Assembly: GCA_902729315.2 (NCBI GenBank) | Contig: LR746276.1 | Coordinates: 126,501 to 190,500 of the forward strand | DNA: 64,000 bases | Origin: Spirodela intermedia | Taxonomy: Eukaryota > Streptophyta > Magnoliopsida > Alismatales > Araceae | Direction: 5' to 3' | Made by a program: the position numbers and the translations under genes | Notes under the pieces: generated by a model | Database searches by the model: none | What the model was told of the DNA's origin: nothing | Seen by the model: only the letters and a program-made list of their open reading frames with translations | Shown: piece after piece, positions 47,601 to 59,100 of the stretch | Position numbering within the stretch: position 1 is the stretch's first letter | Layout of the letters: the number at the start of each line of letters is the position of its first letter

Positions 47601-48655
47601 GGCGAGAAACCCACAATAGACTGAAAACAGTTGGCTGGACTCACCGCAGAAAAATACGAAGGGATTTTGCATAACATTGTGGCCAGAATAACCACCAAAT
47701 AATAAAGAATGATTATTTTAAAAGGATATGCGAAATTAAATATGCACGCCTCATGGGACCACAATGATCAAGCGGATTCAGAAAAGCCAGGCGAAGACCT
47801 TTGAAATATTCCAACATGTACCATATAAAACGATCTTGCCTACTACGCAGGAAGGGGCCACAAAGAGACTTGTCAATTTACAGGAAAACACTCCGAGAGG
47901 GAAAGGGAACGACGACCAGGGAGAAAACACGGAGGGAAGAACAAGACTGTATATAGATAGCCCTCCAGCATCACGCATTCGTCGCTGTGACCACACACCG
48001 GCCAGGAGCGGACGCGTGAGAAGAAAAATGGACAGACCCGCAGAGAGTGATCTCAGCCCCCCCCCCTCTGTTTCGCGAGAGAGTAACGTTCGCAGAAAGG
48101 GCAAGCGATTCGGAGGAAGGCGCCGAGAGAGTCAGGGGTGGGTCACCTACTCGCCCCGCCGTCGCCGTCGGGGTCAAGAGAACTCCCCAAACGGTAGTAG
48201 GAAGCCGGCCGCAGGGGAAAGAGGGAGTTTGGTCAACGGTAATTGAAAAACGGATGAGCCGAACGGCTCTGAGCGCGTGGGGATCCCCGGTGCGGACATT
48301 TTCGGGTGCAAAAAGATAATGCCAAAATTATCAGGGTCTTTAGTATAATAAACAGTTCCCCCTACCACTGTCCGTGCTGGACAGTGAGTTGACTTGGGTG
48401 GGGCCCAATTTTCATACACACCCAAGAACATATTTTTCACTTTGTTTTTTTTTTCCTAACAGAGCCGTATTTCTTCCAACAACAAAAAAATAATAGCAAA
48501 AGAAAAACAGAACGGATGTTCCCGAAAGTGTTGACGTCACATTGTCTTGATAGTTTCTTGGGGAAGAACGAAAAAAGAGAGACTTTGCGAAAGCAGCAGG
48601 AGAGGCCAGGTGATAGCGGGTTTCAAAGGCGATAGCGGCGTGCCCCAGCGATGAG
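44656..48655. other. intergenic DNA, no gene supported
   Basis: About 4 kb. Open stretches at 44656-45102, 45542-45910, 47178-47519 and 47764-48246 (all plus) show no recognisable domain. The first is probably the PPR gene's 3' UTR. 45.9-47.2 kb is AT-rich. 47.9-48.3 kb is GC-richer with TATATA at about 47,950. A short transcribed gene cannot be excluded. Confidence 0.45.
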
Positions 48656-50038
48656 CTACAGGGCGGATGAGATGGGCACCGGGCTGTGCTGAACGGTGAT
48701 TCCCACCTCCCCCGGCGGCGGCGGCGCCCGCGTCAGTTCGTCCATCTCCGCCGCGAACCTCTCCATGGCCTCCGCCGGCAGGCACAGCGGCACGACGATG
48801 CCCTCCTCGCCTTGGGAGTTCCTGACGGGTATGTAGAAGGAGGCCAGGCCGGGGATGGCGCCGACGCCGCCCATCGCCGGCCCCCCGTACGCCGCCTTCC
48901 CCCACCCGAAGTCGACGTCCCCGAAGTCCGCGCGGGTCACGTCGGAGACCAGGAAGGACCGCACCACCGTGAAGTGGGGCCGTCCCCGGAGCACTAGCAG
49001 GTCCGCCAGCGAGCGCATGTACTCGTCGTCAACTTCGGACTTGACCCTCCCGATCAGCCCGACAGCATAGCCCAGCGGGTTCGACGTCAGCTTCCCGGCG
49101 GTGGTCACAGCCACGGGGAAGGCGAAGGAGTTGCCGTAGTAACCTCGCGGCGGCGGCGTGAAGGCCCCTCCCCTGGCGTTGATGATGCAGATAATCCGGA
49201 CCTCGTCGTCCGGCGACGGGCGGAGCGCCGCCGTGCGGCATCGCCACAGGCAGGCCGTTACGATCTCGAATCGGGACCGCTGGCGGAGGTGCGGCGGCAG
49301 GCGGGCACGGAGAGCCGCCAGTTCTCGGGGCCCGAAGAAGACAGACCGGTGGACCTGTTCGGAGAAGGGAACTATGGTGCCCTCGACCTCCTCGTACTCG
49401 CGGTGGACGCGCGTGACCTGTGGGGGGTCCCTGGCCTGGAAGATCTCGCGGCCCCACACCGGCGGAACCGCTGGCGCCGGCAGACCCCGTGCCATCTCCC
49501 CGACGGCGTTCATAAACTGCACCAGTCCCGGCGCGTCTGCCATCGTGTGGTTGAGCAAGATGGAGACGGCGAACCCGCCGCAGAGCAGACGGGTCACCTG
49601 GAAAAGCAGCAGTGGGGAGCCGATGACGCATTCCGGGCCTTTGGCGACCGGAAGGAGCTCCTCGATGCAGGGGAAGGGCGGCTGTAGAGCGTCGCCGAAC
49701 TCTTCCAGGCGGACGTCGGCGTCGGCCTCCCCGAACAGGATACCCTCTCCGGTGCAGTCCACGCAGAGCTTCCGGCAGGGCCCCTCCCGGAGCCGGCCGG
49801 CGAAAGGGTAGTAGTGGACCAGTGCTCGAGAAAGGCCATCCCGGATGGCCATGGCCGGGTCCTTGCCGACCATGCTGGGGTCTTGCCGGTAGAACTGGAT
49901 CACGGGGATGAGGAATCTCAGGCCCTCCTGGTCGTCGATGTCGGAGAGCCGCTTGACCTCGCGCGGGGTGGGCGCTGCCGGGCGGACGAGCTCCGGGTCG
50001 CGCCTTCGAACGGAGAAGATCAGTGAGGAGGCTGCCAT
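48656..50038 (-). CDS. BAHD acyltransferase (benzyl alcohol benzoyltransferase / HSR201-like)
   Basis: Transfers an acyl group from a CoA thioester to an alcohol or amine in the cytosol (family knowledge). One exon, 460 residues, the usual BAHD size. The catalytic HxxxD motif is HTMAD at 164-168, and the structural DFGWG is intact at 376-380, followed by KAAYGGPAMGG. Other family marks: an N-terminal FSVRRRDPELVRPAAPTPRE, YYPFAGRLRE near 76-85, ILLNHTMADAPGLVQFMNAV and YYGNSFAFP. The N-terminal VRPAAPTPRE-type start, CNS-like ING/NARG region and overall layout resemble the benzyl-alcohol benzoyltransferase group, but substrate cannot be read from sequence. GC-rich throughout. Start ATG has favourable context (CCATGG). 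Transcribed away from YAK1. Confidence 0.93.
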   Translation of the reverse strand: MAASSLIFSVRRRDPELVRPAAPTPREVKRLSDIDDQEGLRFLIPVIQFYRQDPSMVGKDPAMAIRDGLSRALVHYYPFAGRLREGPCRKLCVDCTGEGILFGEADADVRLEEFGDALQPPFPCIEELLPVAKGPECVIGSPLLLFQVTRLLCGGFAVSILLNHTMADAPGLVQFMNAVGEMARGLPAPAVPPVWGREIFQARDPPQVTRVHREYEEVEGTIVPFSEQVHRSVFFGPRELAALRARLPPHLRQRSRFEIVTACLWRCRTAALRPSPDDEVRIICIINARGGAFTPPPRGYYGNSFAFPVAVTTAGKLTSNPLGYAVGLIGRVKSEVDDEYMRSLADLLVLRGRPHFTVVRSFLVSDVTRADFGDVDFGWGKAAYGGPAMGGVGAIPGLASFYIPVRNSQGEEGIVVPLCLPAEAMERFAAEMDELTRAPPPPGEVGITVQHSPVPISSAL

Positions 50039-50168
50039 GGGAGAAGGAACAGGGTGGAGCTAACGAGAAACCGGAGAGGAGAGTCTCAAGAAGAAGAAGA
50101 AGAGGAAGTAGAAGAAGAAGCAGAAGTTCTGAGTGCCTTCTTGGTCAGTGAAGAAGAAGCCGGGCAGG

Positions 50169-50176
50169 CATTTATA
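50169..50176 (-). promoter_or_regulatory. TATA box of the BAHD gene
   Basis: Minus-strand TATAAATG, about 130 bp before the ATG at 50,038. The presumed leader is rich in TTC repeats on the coding strand (50,089-50,126). Confidence 0.65.
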
Positions 50177-51260
50177 GAGAGGGAGGCTGAGGGTGAGTTG
50201 TTGGGGCGCTCTGTAGTAGGATTCGACGATGCTGGTTCGATGAGTGTGCAGTGAAATTGACGGGAAGCGGAAAGAAAGCTTCGCGGCTGCTAAGCCCTGG
50301 TGGGCCCTCTCGACGTTCGTTCCACCGGTCTCCTGGACCCCACGAGCCACCTTTTTTTCTTCGACACCCACACCCGCCAGACCACCTCCACCCACCATTG
50401 GCCCGCATGACCTGGCGGAATACGCCCGCAGGTTCTACGAAACGAAGAAGTCGACGCTGACTGAGAGGTCCCCTTGCCACGCATGATCCCCCGCGGCGGG
50501 AGGAAGTTTGAGGTGCAGCTGCGGAATGCGACAACGTCTCTTCGGTCCATAAGATAATTCAAATTAATTAATTAATGCTGATAAAGTTCTGCGTAGGTTC
50601 GTTTGCAGAAGGATTCCCTCCTCCAGATCCATATTCAGTTCTCAAGAGGGGGGGGGAGGGGGTCCTCCTCGGATCCTCTTTCTCTCTCTCTCTCTCTCTC
50701 TCTTGGACGACCGTAGTTTGACCAGCGTCGTGGATGGGGAAGGGCCCACCGCATGCGTGCATCCAAGCTGCTTTCTTTCTTCGGTTAAAGCGTGGGATTT
50801 TCTTCACACGTGGAGACGAAGATGGTAGTAAATGCGGGGAAATCTGGATAAATGAGATAAAATCATTTTATCAGCTGTTTTAAAAAAGTCTACCTCTGGT
50901 AGCGGGCTGGGCTGGGCTGGGCTGGGCCGGAGGCTTTTGCGGGCCCAATTTTGACGCCGTTACTCTAACGTTGACTTAAATCGAATGCCGCCGCACCTCG
51001 ACTCCACCGCGCGATGCATATCCGATGGATGAGGACGAGACAAACGGTCGCTCCAGCTGTTCGCGCTGCCGTCGGCGTGCCACGTGGAGGACGGACGGCT
51101 ATCCCGAAAGGAAAGCGGGGGGGGGGGGGCTGGGGAGCATATCGAATCCACTGCTTTCTTGCTTGCTTGCTGGGGGCGCACGAGGGCGCGTCAACCCTGC
51201 TCGCGCCGAAATTACGCTGAGGCCCCTGAGAATAAAAACCTCACGCCAACGCGATGTCCA

Positions 51261-51265
51261 AGGAG

Positions 51266-51300
<35 letters not shown>
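51261..51300. repeat. GA-rich microsatellite upstream of YAK1
   Basis: About 40 bases of almost pure GA, continuing as G-rich purine sequence to about 51,350. It lies about 375 bp before the YAK1 start codon, so it may be in the promoter or leader. Confidence 0.88.
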
Positions 51301-51303
<3 letters not shown>

Positions 51304-51611
51304 GGGGAGGGGGGGGGAGAAGGCGACGGGGGGAGGAGGTGGGAGAGGATGTTGTGATTCTGTCCTGATTCACCCTCTCCGGTGGAGAGAATTTCGTCCG
51401 TACTGGTTTGCCCCTGCTGATTTCGGTCAGGGACTGCCGGGGGGGGTGGTGGGTTACCTTCTCGGCGGAGGACCGCGGCAAGGGGCTGGGAGGACGTCGC
51501 AAGGATGGGACTGGAGTCGTCGGGCCGGATTCCTCTGCCGCACTCTGCAGGAGTTGGGGGTCGTTTGGCCGGGTAGGCGATTGCCGGCGGGCGGCATTTG
51601 TTCAATCCCTG

Positions 51612-51650
51612 ATGATCACGCACCGCGCGCTTTCCGCGATGGGTGTCTGA
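51612..51650 (+). CDS. possible upstream open reading frame of YAK1 (12 codons)
   Basis: ATG at 51,612 opens MITHRALSAMGV and stops at 51,648-51,650, 24 bases before the YAK1 ATG. A second in-frame ATG at 51,639 would make a three-codon frame. If it lies in the mRNA leader it could dampen YAK1 translation. The transcript start is unknown. Confidence 0.3.
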   Translation: MITHRALSAMGV

Positions 51651-51674
51651 TCGGAGTTCTGGTGGGGGTGAGAG

Positions 51675-54600
51675 ATGGACGCTGCGGCGGAGGCGATGGA
51701 CGATCGGGGAGATGGAGCTGATAGATCGGATGGCCCATGGAGACCGCGCGTTGGCGCGTTCCGGAAGTATTCTGGGTCCAAGGGAACGACGAGAGTGGAG
51801 ACTGTGCTCTCTCCAGCCGGGATTCGGAGCTCCCAGAGATCCAGCGTGGGTCTGCGGGTGATCGTGAAGAAGACGGTGTGTTCTCTCTCTCTCTTAACCC
51901 CACTCCGCCGCCTCCCTCCTCTTGCAAGCCCTCCTCCAATTTCCTTCCGTCCGTTATTTGGATGGAGAAGTGGAGAGCACTTCTCGAGCTTATTTCCATT
52001 GAATTGAAGTATTGCTGTGTTTTCTTTATCTCGTACTCCACGAGCTATTCAAATATCGATGTCAATGTCTCATTTATGTTGTATTTTTTCTCCTGAAGTG
52101 GCATAGAAAAACAGTTCAAACGAAAAATGAATTAGTACTGTTTCCCGAGTTATTCCGTAAAATGTCCTTTCTCGACATGTAGAAATGTTCAAGTATACTG
52201 TCTGTGGTTGGACTCTTATCGTTCATCGACGACCTTTGTTTTTCGTCGTTGAGATTGATTTGATGTTTTCTCAAGTCGTCCTTTCAGTTCAGTGAATTTG
52301 GGGCTTTGAATACGAGTGCTATAGAAGTATGATCAGGGCAAAAAAGAGGAAAGTTGGCTGTTGGAGAAAAGGATTTTCTCCCTTGAAGGGTTTCAAGAGG
52401 TGACTGCGTAGTGCTCAGAAGCCAAGAGATGTGCTGAAGTGCACAGATGAGGGTACCACAGTCACAGTGGACTCCTTTCTCTTGGTGACAGGTGACCACA
52501 GGGGCTTAAAAACAATCTTTCACCTTTGTGGAATTCGAGTGGGGATAGAGGCCTGTGTTCCTAGATAGTAATAGCCACAGGTTGGCGAAGAAAGGCTAAT
52601 CAATCCATCAATCTGTAATCACCTTCCAGTTTCTGCACAATTGTATGCGTTGAAAAGTTTCTTTCCACTACTATCCAGGAATTCCATTGAACGTTTTAAA
52701 AAATGTACGGGTAGTCACCCACTAATTTCATATCCGTTACTACCCAGAAAGGTCGATGGAACTCCTAGCCTCCAAAGTTGTGTTGGATAACAATTGCCAT
52801 AAGGTTCGTGCTAAGTAAAAGGATATGCTCCCTTGGATACCGTGAATTTTGTGATGTTTGGGTCACTTGTGTAAATATTCTTCGTCATTTGGAAAATGGA
52901 TTGGAGAATGAGGAAGAAAGAAACAGTGACGTCCTCATAATATTTAAAAGATCGATAATAAAAATCTACTGGTCATATACAGTGATGCAGAACAACCTAG
53001 AGAGTGCTAAGAAGTTAGACCGTTGTGTAGTTACAAGAGTCTACTCTTGTAGTTTCTTTATCTGTCACATATATCATTCCCGTCCAAGCTATTGTATTCA
53101 ACGTCAGAGGACCTTACATTTAAACTCTCTGAGGTCTGCTGCCACAACCCAATTGTAATAATTCTTGGCTTCCCACTTCTTCTTATGAACTTTTTTGTGA
53201 TAGGGGAGCGACCATGCTGGCCTACTTTCAATTTATGCTAAGAGTTGAAACAATTATATGGGTGAAATATGGAGATTTCCTAGATATTGATCACCTTCTA
53301 TGATGAATGAATTATATAAAAAGACCCATCATGGCAAGATGTTTCGTTCAAGTACTCATATGTGTACTGCGAATCAATATATTTCAGAAAAAATAATTCT
53401 AGCATGTTTCTCTTTGCCTTTCGTGCAGTAATTTTTATCTATTAGTCGGATTATATTTAAGTAAGGTCACATCTGAAGTACTAGTACTTTTGTTTGTTGT
53501 GCACGTTTTCACTAACTGTGATCTGGTTTCTGACAGATTTTATGATCTTTTCTGGTAATTTTACTCTTCTGCAGATGGTTGCACGATTGACTAGAGACAT
53601 AGTTGAAACATATCAAGTATGCAACCCAAGCTTTAAATATTTTGAAGCTTTAAATCCGAAGCGGTACCTTACATCCCCACATACTGGAGTGTCGAATGAC
53701 GGCCATGACAATGAGAAATCAGATCTAATTCTGAGCGTTAATCTTGTGTTGGTCGCACCATATCAAAGGTATGGTTCTGTGCCATTTCCCCCCTCTTTTA
53801 GGTGTTTTCCGCGTGTTGAGAATATGTTCAGTGAAACAAGACGGTTACATGTTTGACATCGAAATTATTATCATAGTTACTGCAAATTACTTCAAAATTA
53901 TTGCTTCAACTGAACTTTGTGCTCCTACAAATTGACTTCCTAGTTAGAAACCAAATATGGTCAGGGCGGGTATTATATTTGCATTTAATCAAAAAAGGTG
54001 ACAAGAGAGAAGCCAAATAGTCTTGTACCTCTTCTTCACGTGATCATGAAGAAAGTGAAGAAAACTGCTATTTCCGACACCTGAAAGGGTTGATATTTGT
54101 GATCATTTGCAAAGTAATTAGTCTTGTTAGCAACTTTGGAGGTTTAGTTGGTGAAATAGATAGAGGCTTTTTAATTTGGTAAAAGGTCAAATGATATGTC
54201 TATAAGCAGTGGAACGTGTATGGCATTTTCACCATTGTGTCAAATGAAGGGGAGTTTGATGCCACTCTTTTCCCTGGATGAAGTGTTTGTGTCAGAGTGT
54301 ATGAGACAGAACAGCCCCCAAGCACTGAATGATACATTGTGTCAGAGTGATGCTTACATATTCATTGTTGGGGATAGGCCTGATTTACCAGTGTTTTAGG
54401 GATAACTTAAATGGCCGATTATTTAGAAGCAAGGTCACACACCTTAGATTGGGCTTCTCCTTGTTTATTTTTTCATGTTCTTTTCGTTTCAATTTTTCTT
54501 TACTTCAGATATATTGTCAAAGAAATCCTTGGACATGGTACATTCGGCCAAGTTGCCAAGTGCTGGTCTCCTGAGGCAAACAGCTATGTTGCAGTAAAGA

Positions 54601-56052
54601 TTATTAAGAATCAACCCGCATATTATCGCCAGGCATTAGTTGAGATATCCATCTTGCGAACGGTAATCATATTTTACATGTTTTGGATCATGCCACGTTT
54701 GACATTCGTCTTATTTTGTCTTGATATAATTCCTTGTTTCTTTTCAGCTAAATCAGACATATGATCCTGATGATCAGCACCATATAGTTCGCATCCTCGA
54801 TTGTTTTGTTCACCAACGCCATTTATGCATTTCGTTTGAAATGCTTGGCTCTAATTTGTAAGTGTTCTTTCCTGCTTTTCTCCACATTTTTCAGTTTTTA
54901 TTCTGGTCTACTGTAAGTTTCCTTTTCACATAGAAGTGACGGATCTGGATCATTTATAGGTACGAGTTGCTTAAGATGAACCACCATAAAGGTTTGGCAC
55001 TGCATGTTATCCGGGAATTTTCACATCAGGTGCACCTTGTTTACTTCTTGTGGCAATTAGCATATATCCTTCTTGTGGCAGCTTTGTTGTCAATGATCTC
55101 TCACTATTTCATTGTTTTTTTCCCTCTTTTCTTTTTGGGTACTCAGATTTTGCATGCTTTGGTCATCATGAAAGATGCGGGCATTATACATTGTGATTTG
55201 AAGCCAGAAAACATACTCCTTTGTGGAAGGTGAGAGGTATCAGCATTTTCCTTTGTTTTCGTTCGAGTATTTGTTGCCTGAGTTGATGACCATGCTGTAT
55301 AACCCTACTTTTGTGTCATTGCCTTACACAGCAAGGAGAAGCCTACAGCAATTAAGGTTATTGATTTTGGATCAGCCTGTAAGGAGGGTCGTACAATTTA
55401 CTCATACATTCAGGTTCCTCTTCAAATATGTTACTCGGTTAAGCCTTCTTCAAAAATATTGATCTTGTCCTTATTCCTTCTCTGCTTTCTCTGGTGCAGA
55501 GTCGTTACTACAGGTCCCCAGAGGTTCTTCTTGGATACCCGTATCCTTATTGTTAGTTGATGAACCACTCTGTGTGCAGAAAACTGAGATCTCTTTGGAA
55601 CTGTAATCTTTATTGTGTATTTCCTTTTTTAATTTTGATCCTGATCATACTTTGTTAGTCACATTGTTTATGTGATGTGGTGCCTTGTTTTTGTTCTTAA
55701 CTAGTCAACCAGATATAATACTGCCATTGATATTTGGTCAGTTGGGTGTATAGTTGCAGAACTATTTTTAGGGTTACCACTGTTTCCTGGAGCATCAGAG
55801 TTTGATTTGCTGAAGAGAATGATTGACATACTCGGGTATAAATCCTATAATTTTTTATGAATATTTATTTTATTAACGTTTTCTTATTTTCTTTGGGTCA
55901 AACTCGATCTATGTCTGTGAGCCTGGGATGGGGATTACACATTTTTAGCTTATAATTTTCTCTTCTCAAGCATGGCTATCTTTTCTCCCATGGCGAAATA
56001 GAGAGATCAGAGGCATTAGGACAAAAAAGATAAAAAGTGCTGCACAGCCCCA

Positions 56053-56104
<52 letters not shown>

Positions 56105-59100
56105 CCATCCATCAACACACAAAAGACGTTATTTGTATGGGTTTACAGCAAATATAATCAACTATAGTTGACATGTTTTACTTTTGAAAGATAATCTTTG
56201 GAGGTTTTCGTCCCAGCAAATGGGATGGTCTAGTATATATAAGGGAAACGATTATTTCACATTATAATAAAACTACATACCTGCTACACAAAAAGCTAGC
56301 AGGTTTACTTGATAGATTTTGGAATGTGTTTTTCAGAGTAGGAATATTCTTTCCTAACAAACAATCTAAAATCTTTTGTGCCGTTATAGAGCATTTCCAG
56401 AAATGGTAATGCGATGTAATTATGAAAGTGGGAGGTATAGTAATCAAAATAATACAAGCATTTTTAATTTCTTGGAAACTAAAGGTCTAATGTATTAACC
56501 ATACGTTAACTCCCTCATAAATTCGTGAGTAGCTCTGATTCATTTCTATGCAAATTCAATCTACACGCTCCACTTTTCAATCAGGTCTGAGGCCTTACAA
56601 AAAATATTTATAACAGTTTTTGGATAACTTTCTTGTGACTATCAATTTTTTTTTTCTACTTTATTCTTGCAAGGCTGTATAATTCTCCAAAGTAATATAT
56701 TTATTGTATAATGCTATCATTTTTACCCACTGTTTTTGAAGATCAAATGCTTGTCTACATTCTTAATAGCATTTATCAATTTATATTCGACATTGGGGAC
56801 GGCAGTTACGGGATTTAACTAATGACATGTGATTCTGTCTTAAATTTGTTTCTCTAGGAAATATGCGCGAGAATCCGAAAGTCTTCTTTACTCTTATTGA
56901 ATTTAATATATTGCGTGTTTGAGTTCCATTGCATGTATTCTTATGTGGCTTATTTCGGACTTTAGATATTAGTGGATTCAACCCATTTCTTTTCTTATTG
57001 TCATCTCTGGGTTTTGACTCATCCAGGTTTGTACACTTTCTTAAGGCTTTCACGATGGGTAATGTGTTGTTTGTTGTCATGCAGTGAGCAGCCCCCTGAT
57101 GATGTACTCCGAGAGTCAAAGAGTACAAGCAAGTATTTTAAGTATGTTGGAAGCATTCATAGTTTGGATTTTGATGAGTCACGTAAAGGATGCCATAGTG
57201 CTTACCGTTTATTGAGTGATGAGGAATATGAATCTGTGAGTCATACCATCATTTCTGACATACTTCATCATCTTTTATTTCGTACTTATTTCATTGATGA
57301 ATTTCATACAGAGAGAGATGAAGAAACCAGTTATTGGCAAGAAATATTTTGGTAACCTTGTAACGCTTGAAGAAATTATCCGTGGCTACCCTTACCGAAG
57401 AAACATTAGTGAAAAAGAAATGGCTGAAGGTTTGTCTGTTTGAATATTTGAGGTTTCATTTGAATATCAGAAGAATGTCAAATATTACTAATCTCTGTTG
57501 AGTTAATATGTAGAAAGCGTGAGCCGTTCAGCATTGATTGACTTTATAAAGGGTCTTATTGAGTTTGACCCTGTGAAAAGGTGGTCTCCATTGCAGGTTT
57601 GTTAGCCGATGATGAATGCCATCTGCTTCGGAGATCATTTTTCTTGTCAATCTATTTTGTCAAGAGTTCTCATGTCTACAGGTTATTTTGTGCAGGCTTC
57701 CAAACATCCTTTTGTGACAGGGGAGCCTTTTACATGCCCTTATAAGCCTTTACAAGAGACGCCTCATATTGTGAGTTAAAGATACCCTTTTGAAATTTTG
57801 TTTAATTCAATGGTAATCTGTCCGTCTTGAGCCCTTTGATTGTTCGAGGATACTTAGAGTAGGGATTTTAGATTTCATATCCATTTTGCATGGAAAATGC
57901 TTATTTGGTATCTATGAATGTTTCTTTGTATTAAAGTTTATCATCGTTGATTTTGAAGAACCCATGGTTGTGAAACAATTTTATTGGTTCTGGAAAATTA
58001 TTATTTTTTTATTTCTTTCTTTTTCATGGTAGGTTTTCCACTTGTAGTTTTATAGGTACTGTGTAGTGATTATATAATGGTAGGTTTCGCGTGGTGTAAT
58101 GGGTGTCACATCAGGCCCTTGACGTTGCGTATTATCTTGATTTCACAGATTCTTAGTATTTCATGGTAACAAAGTTTCAATTCTTATGTTTTGTGATTCA
58201 GCCAGTCATACACACAGCAACAGTGGAACATGATCCTGGTAGAGGCCATTGGCTAGCTGCTGGTCTTTCTCCTCAGGTATGCACAGTTCCAAGCTTTTGT
58301 CAGAGTGTTTAAATGATAGAGTCATCTTTTCTTCTTAGAGGAAGAAAAGTTTAGCATCTTGGGCAATATAATTTGGTTTTAAACTGTGCTACATATGTTT
58401 TCCTGCTGGATTTATTCTTGTAGGTTTCAAATTTTAGTCAGGGTACCAGGCAGAGTAGCCCTCATTTTCAGATGGCATATTCTTCTCGTGGTGGTAGCTA
58501 TTGCAGTTTTGGCAGCTACGGCAGTTACAACGACAATGCTTTCCAAGGGAGCAGTTATGGGAGCTATGGAGATGGCAACAACAGCATTGCATATTGCTCA
58601 CCAGCTGGGCCATCTGCAATGTACATCCAGACCCAAATTGGAGGGTCAATTCTGGGAGCTAGCCCTGATATAAGGCAGCGACATCAAATTTCTCATGGGT
58701 CTGGATTTGGTGTGAGTCCTACGGGGAATTTCTGCTCAATGTCTTTGGGAGTCAGTCCCTCACAATTTACTCCTCCAAGTTCTCAAATTCAGGTAGCACC
58801 CATTTCCCCCGGGAAGTATGGACCGACGTCCCCAGCAAGAGGTAGTGTTCACGGGTCCCCATTGGGGAAGGGTTCTGGAATTGGCAAGTACAATAGAAAA
58901 AGAAATAACAGGGGTTATCATGGCTCATCGGGTTTGCCATCGCATGAGAGTACATCTCAACAATGGCAGGGCCATCATCCTGATGGCTTCAACTCCGGTC
59001 ATCCTGAGGGAAATTTTCAAGCACAGGTTGGTTCTCCTCGCCACTCTCTGCCAGCATCTAACCAGTCAATATGGAGGCAGCAAAGAAGTGGGATGGGGTT

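Larger units (their letters stand above)
50177..51674. other. divergent promoter region between BAHD and YAK1
   Basis: About 1.5 kb shared upstream region of two head-to-head genes. It holds a CT run (50,680-50,703), a GGGCT repeat (50,908-50,930), a poly-G run (about 51,117-51,129), a GA run and a short upstream reading frame for YAK1. No other gene is supported. Confidence 0.5.

Noticed and set aside
47178-48246. Two plus-strand open frames upstream of the BAHD 3' end
   Set aside because: No domain, mixed composition and no splice or promoter support; kept only as intergenic.
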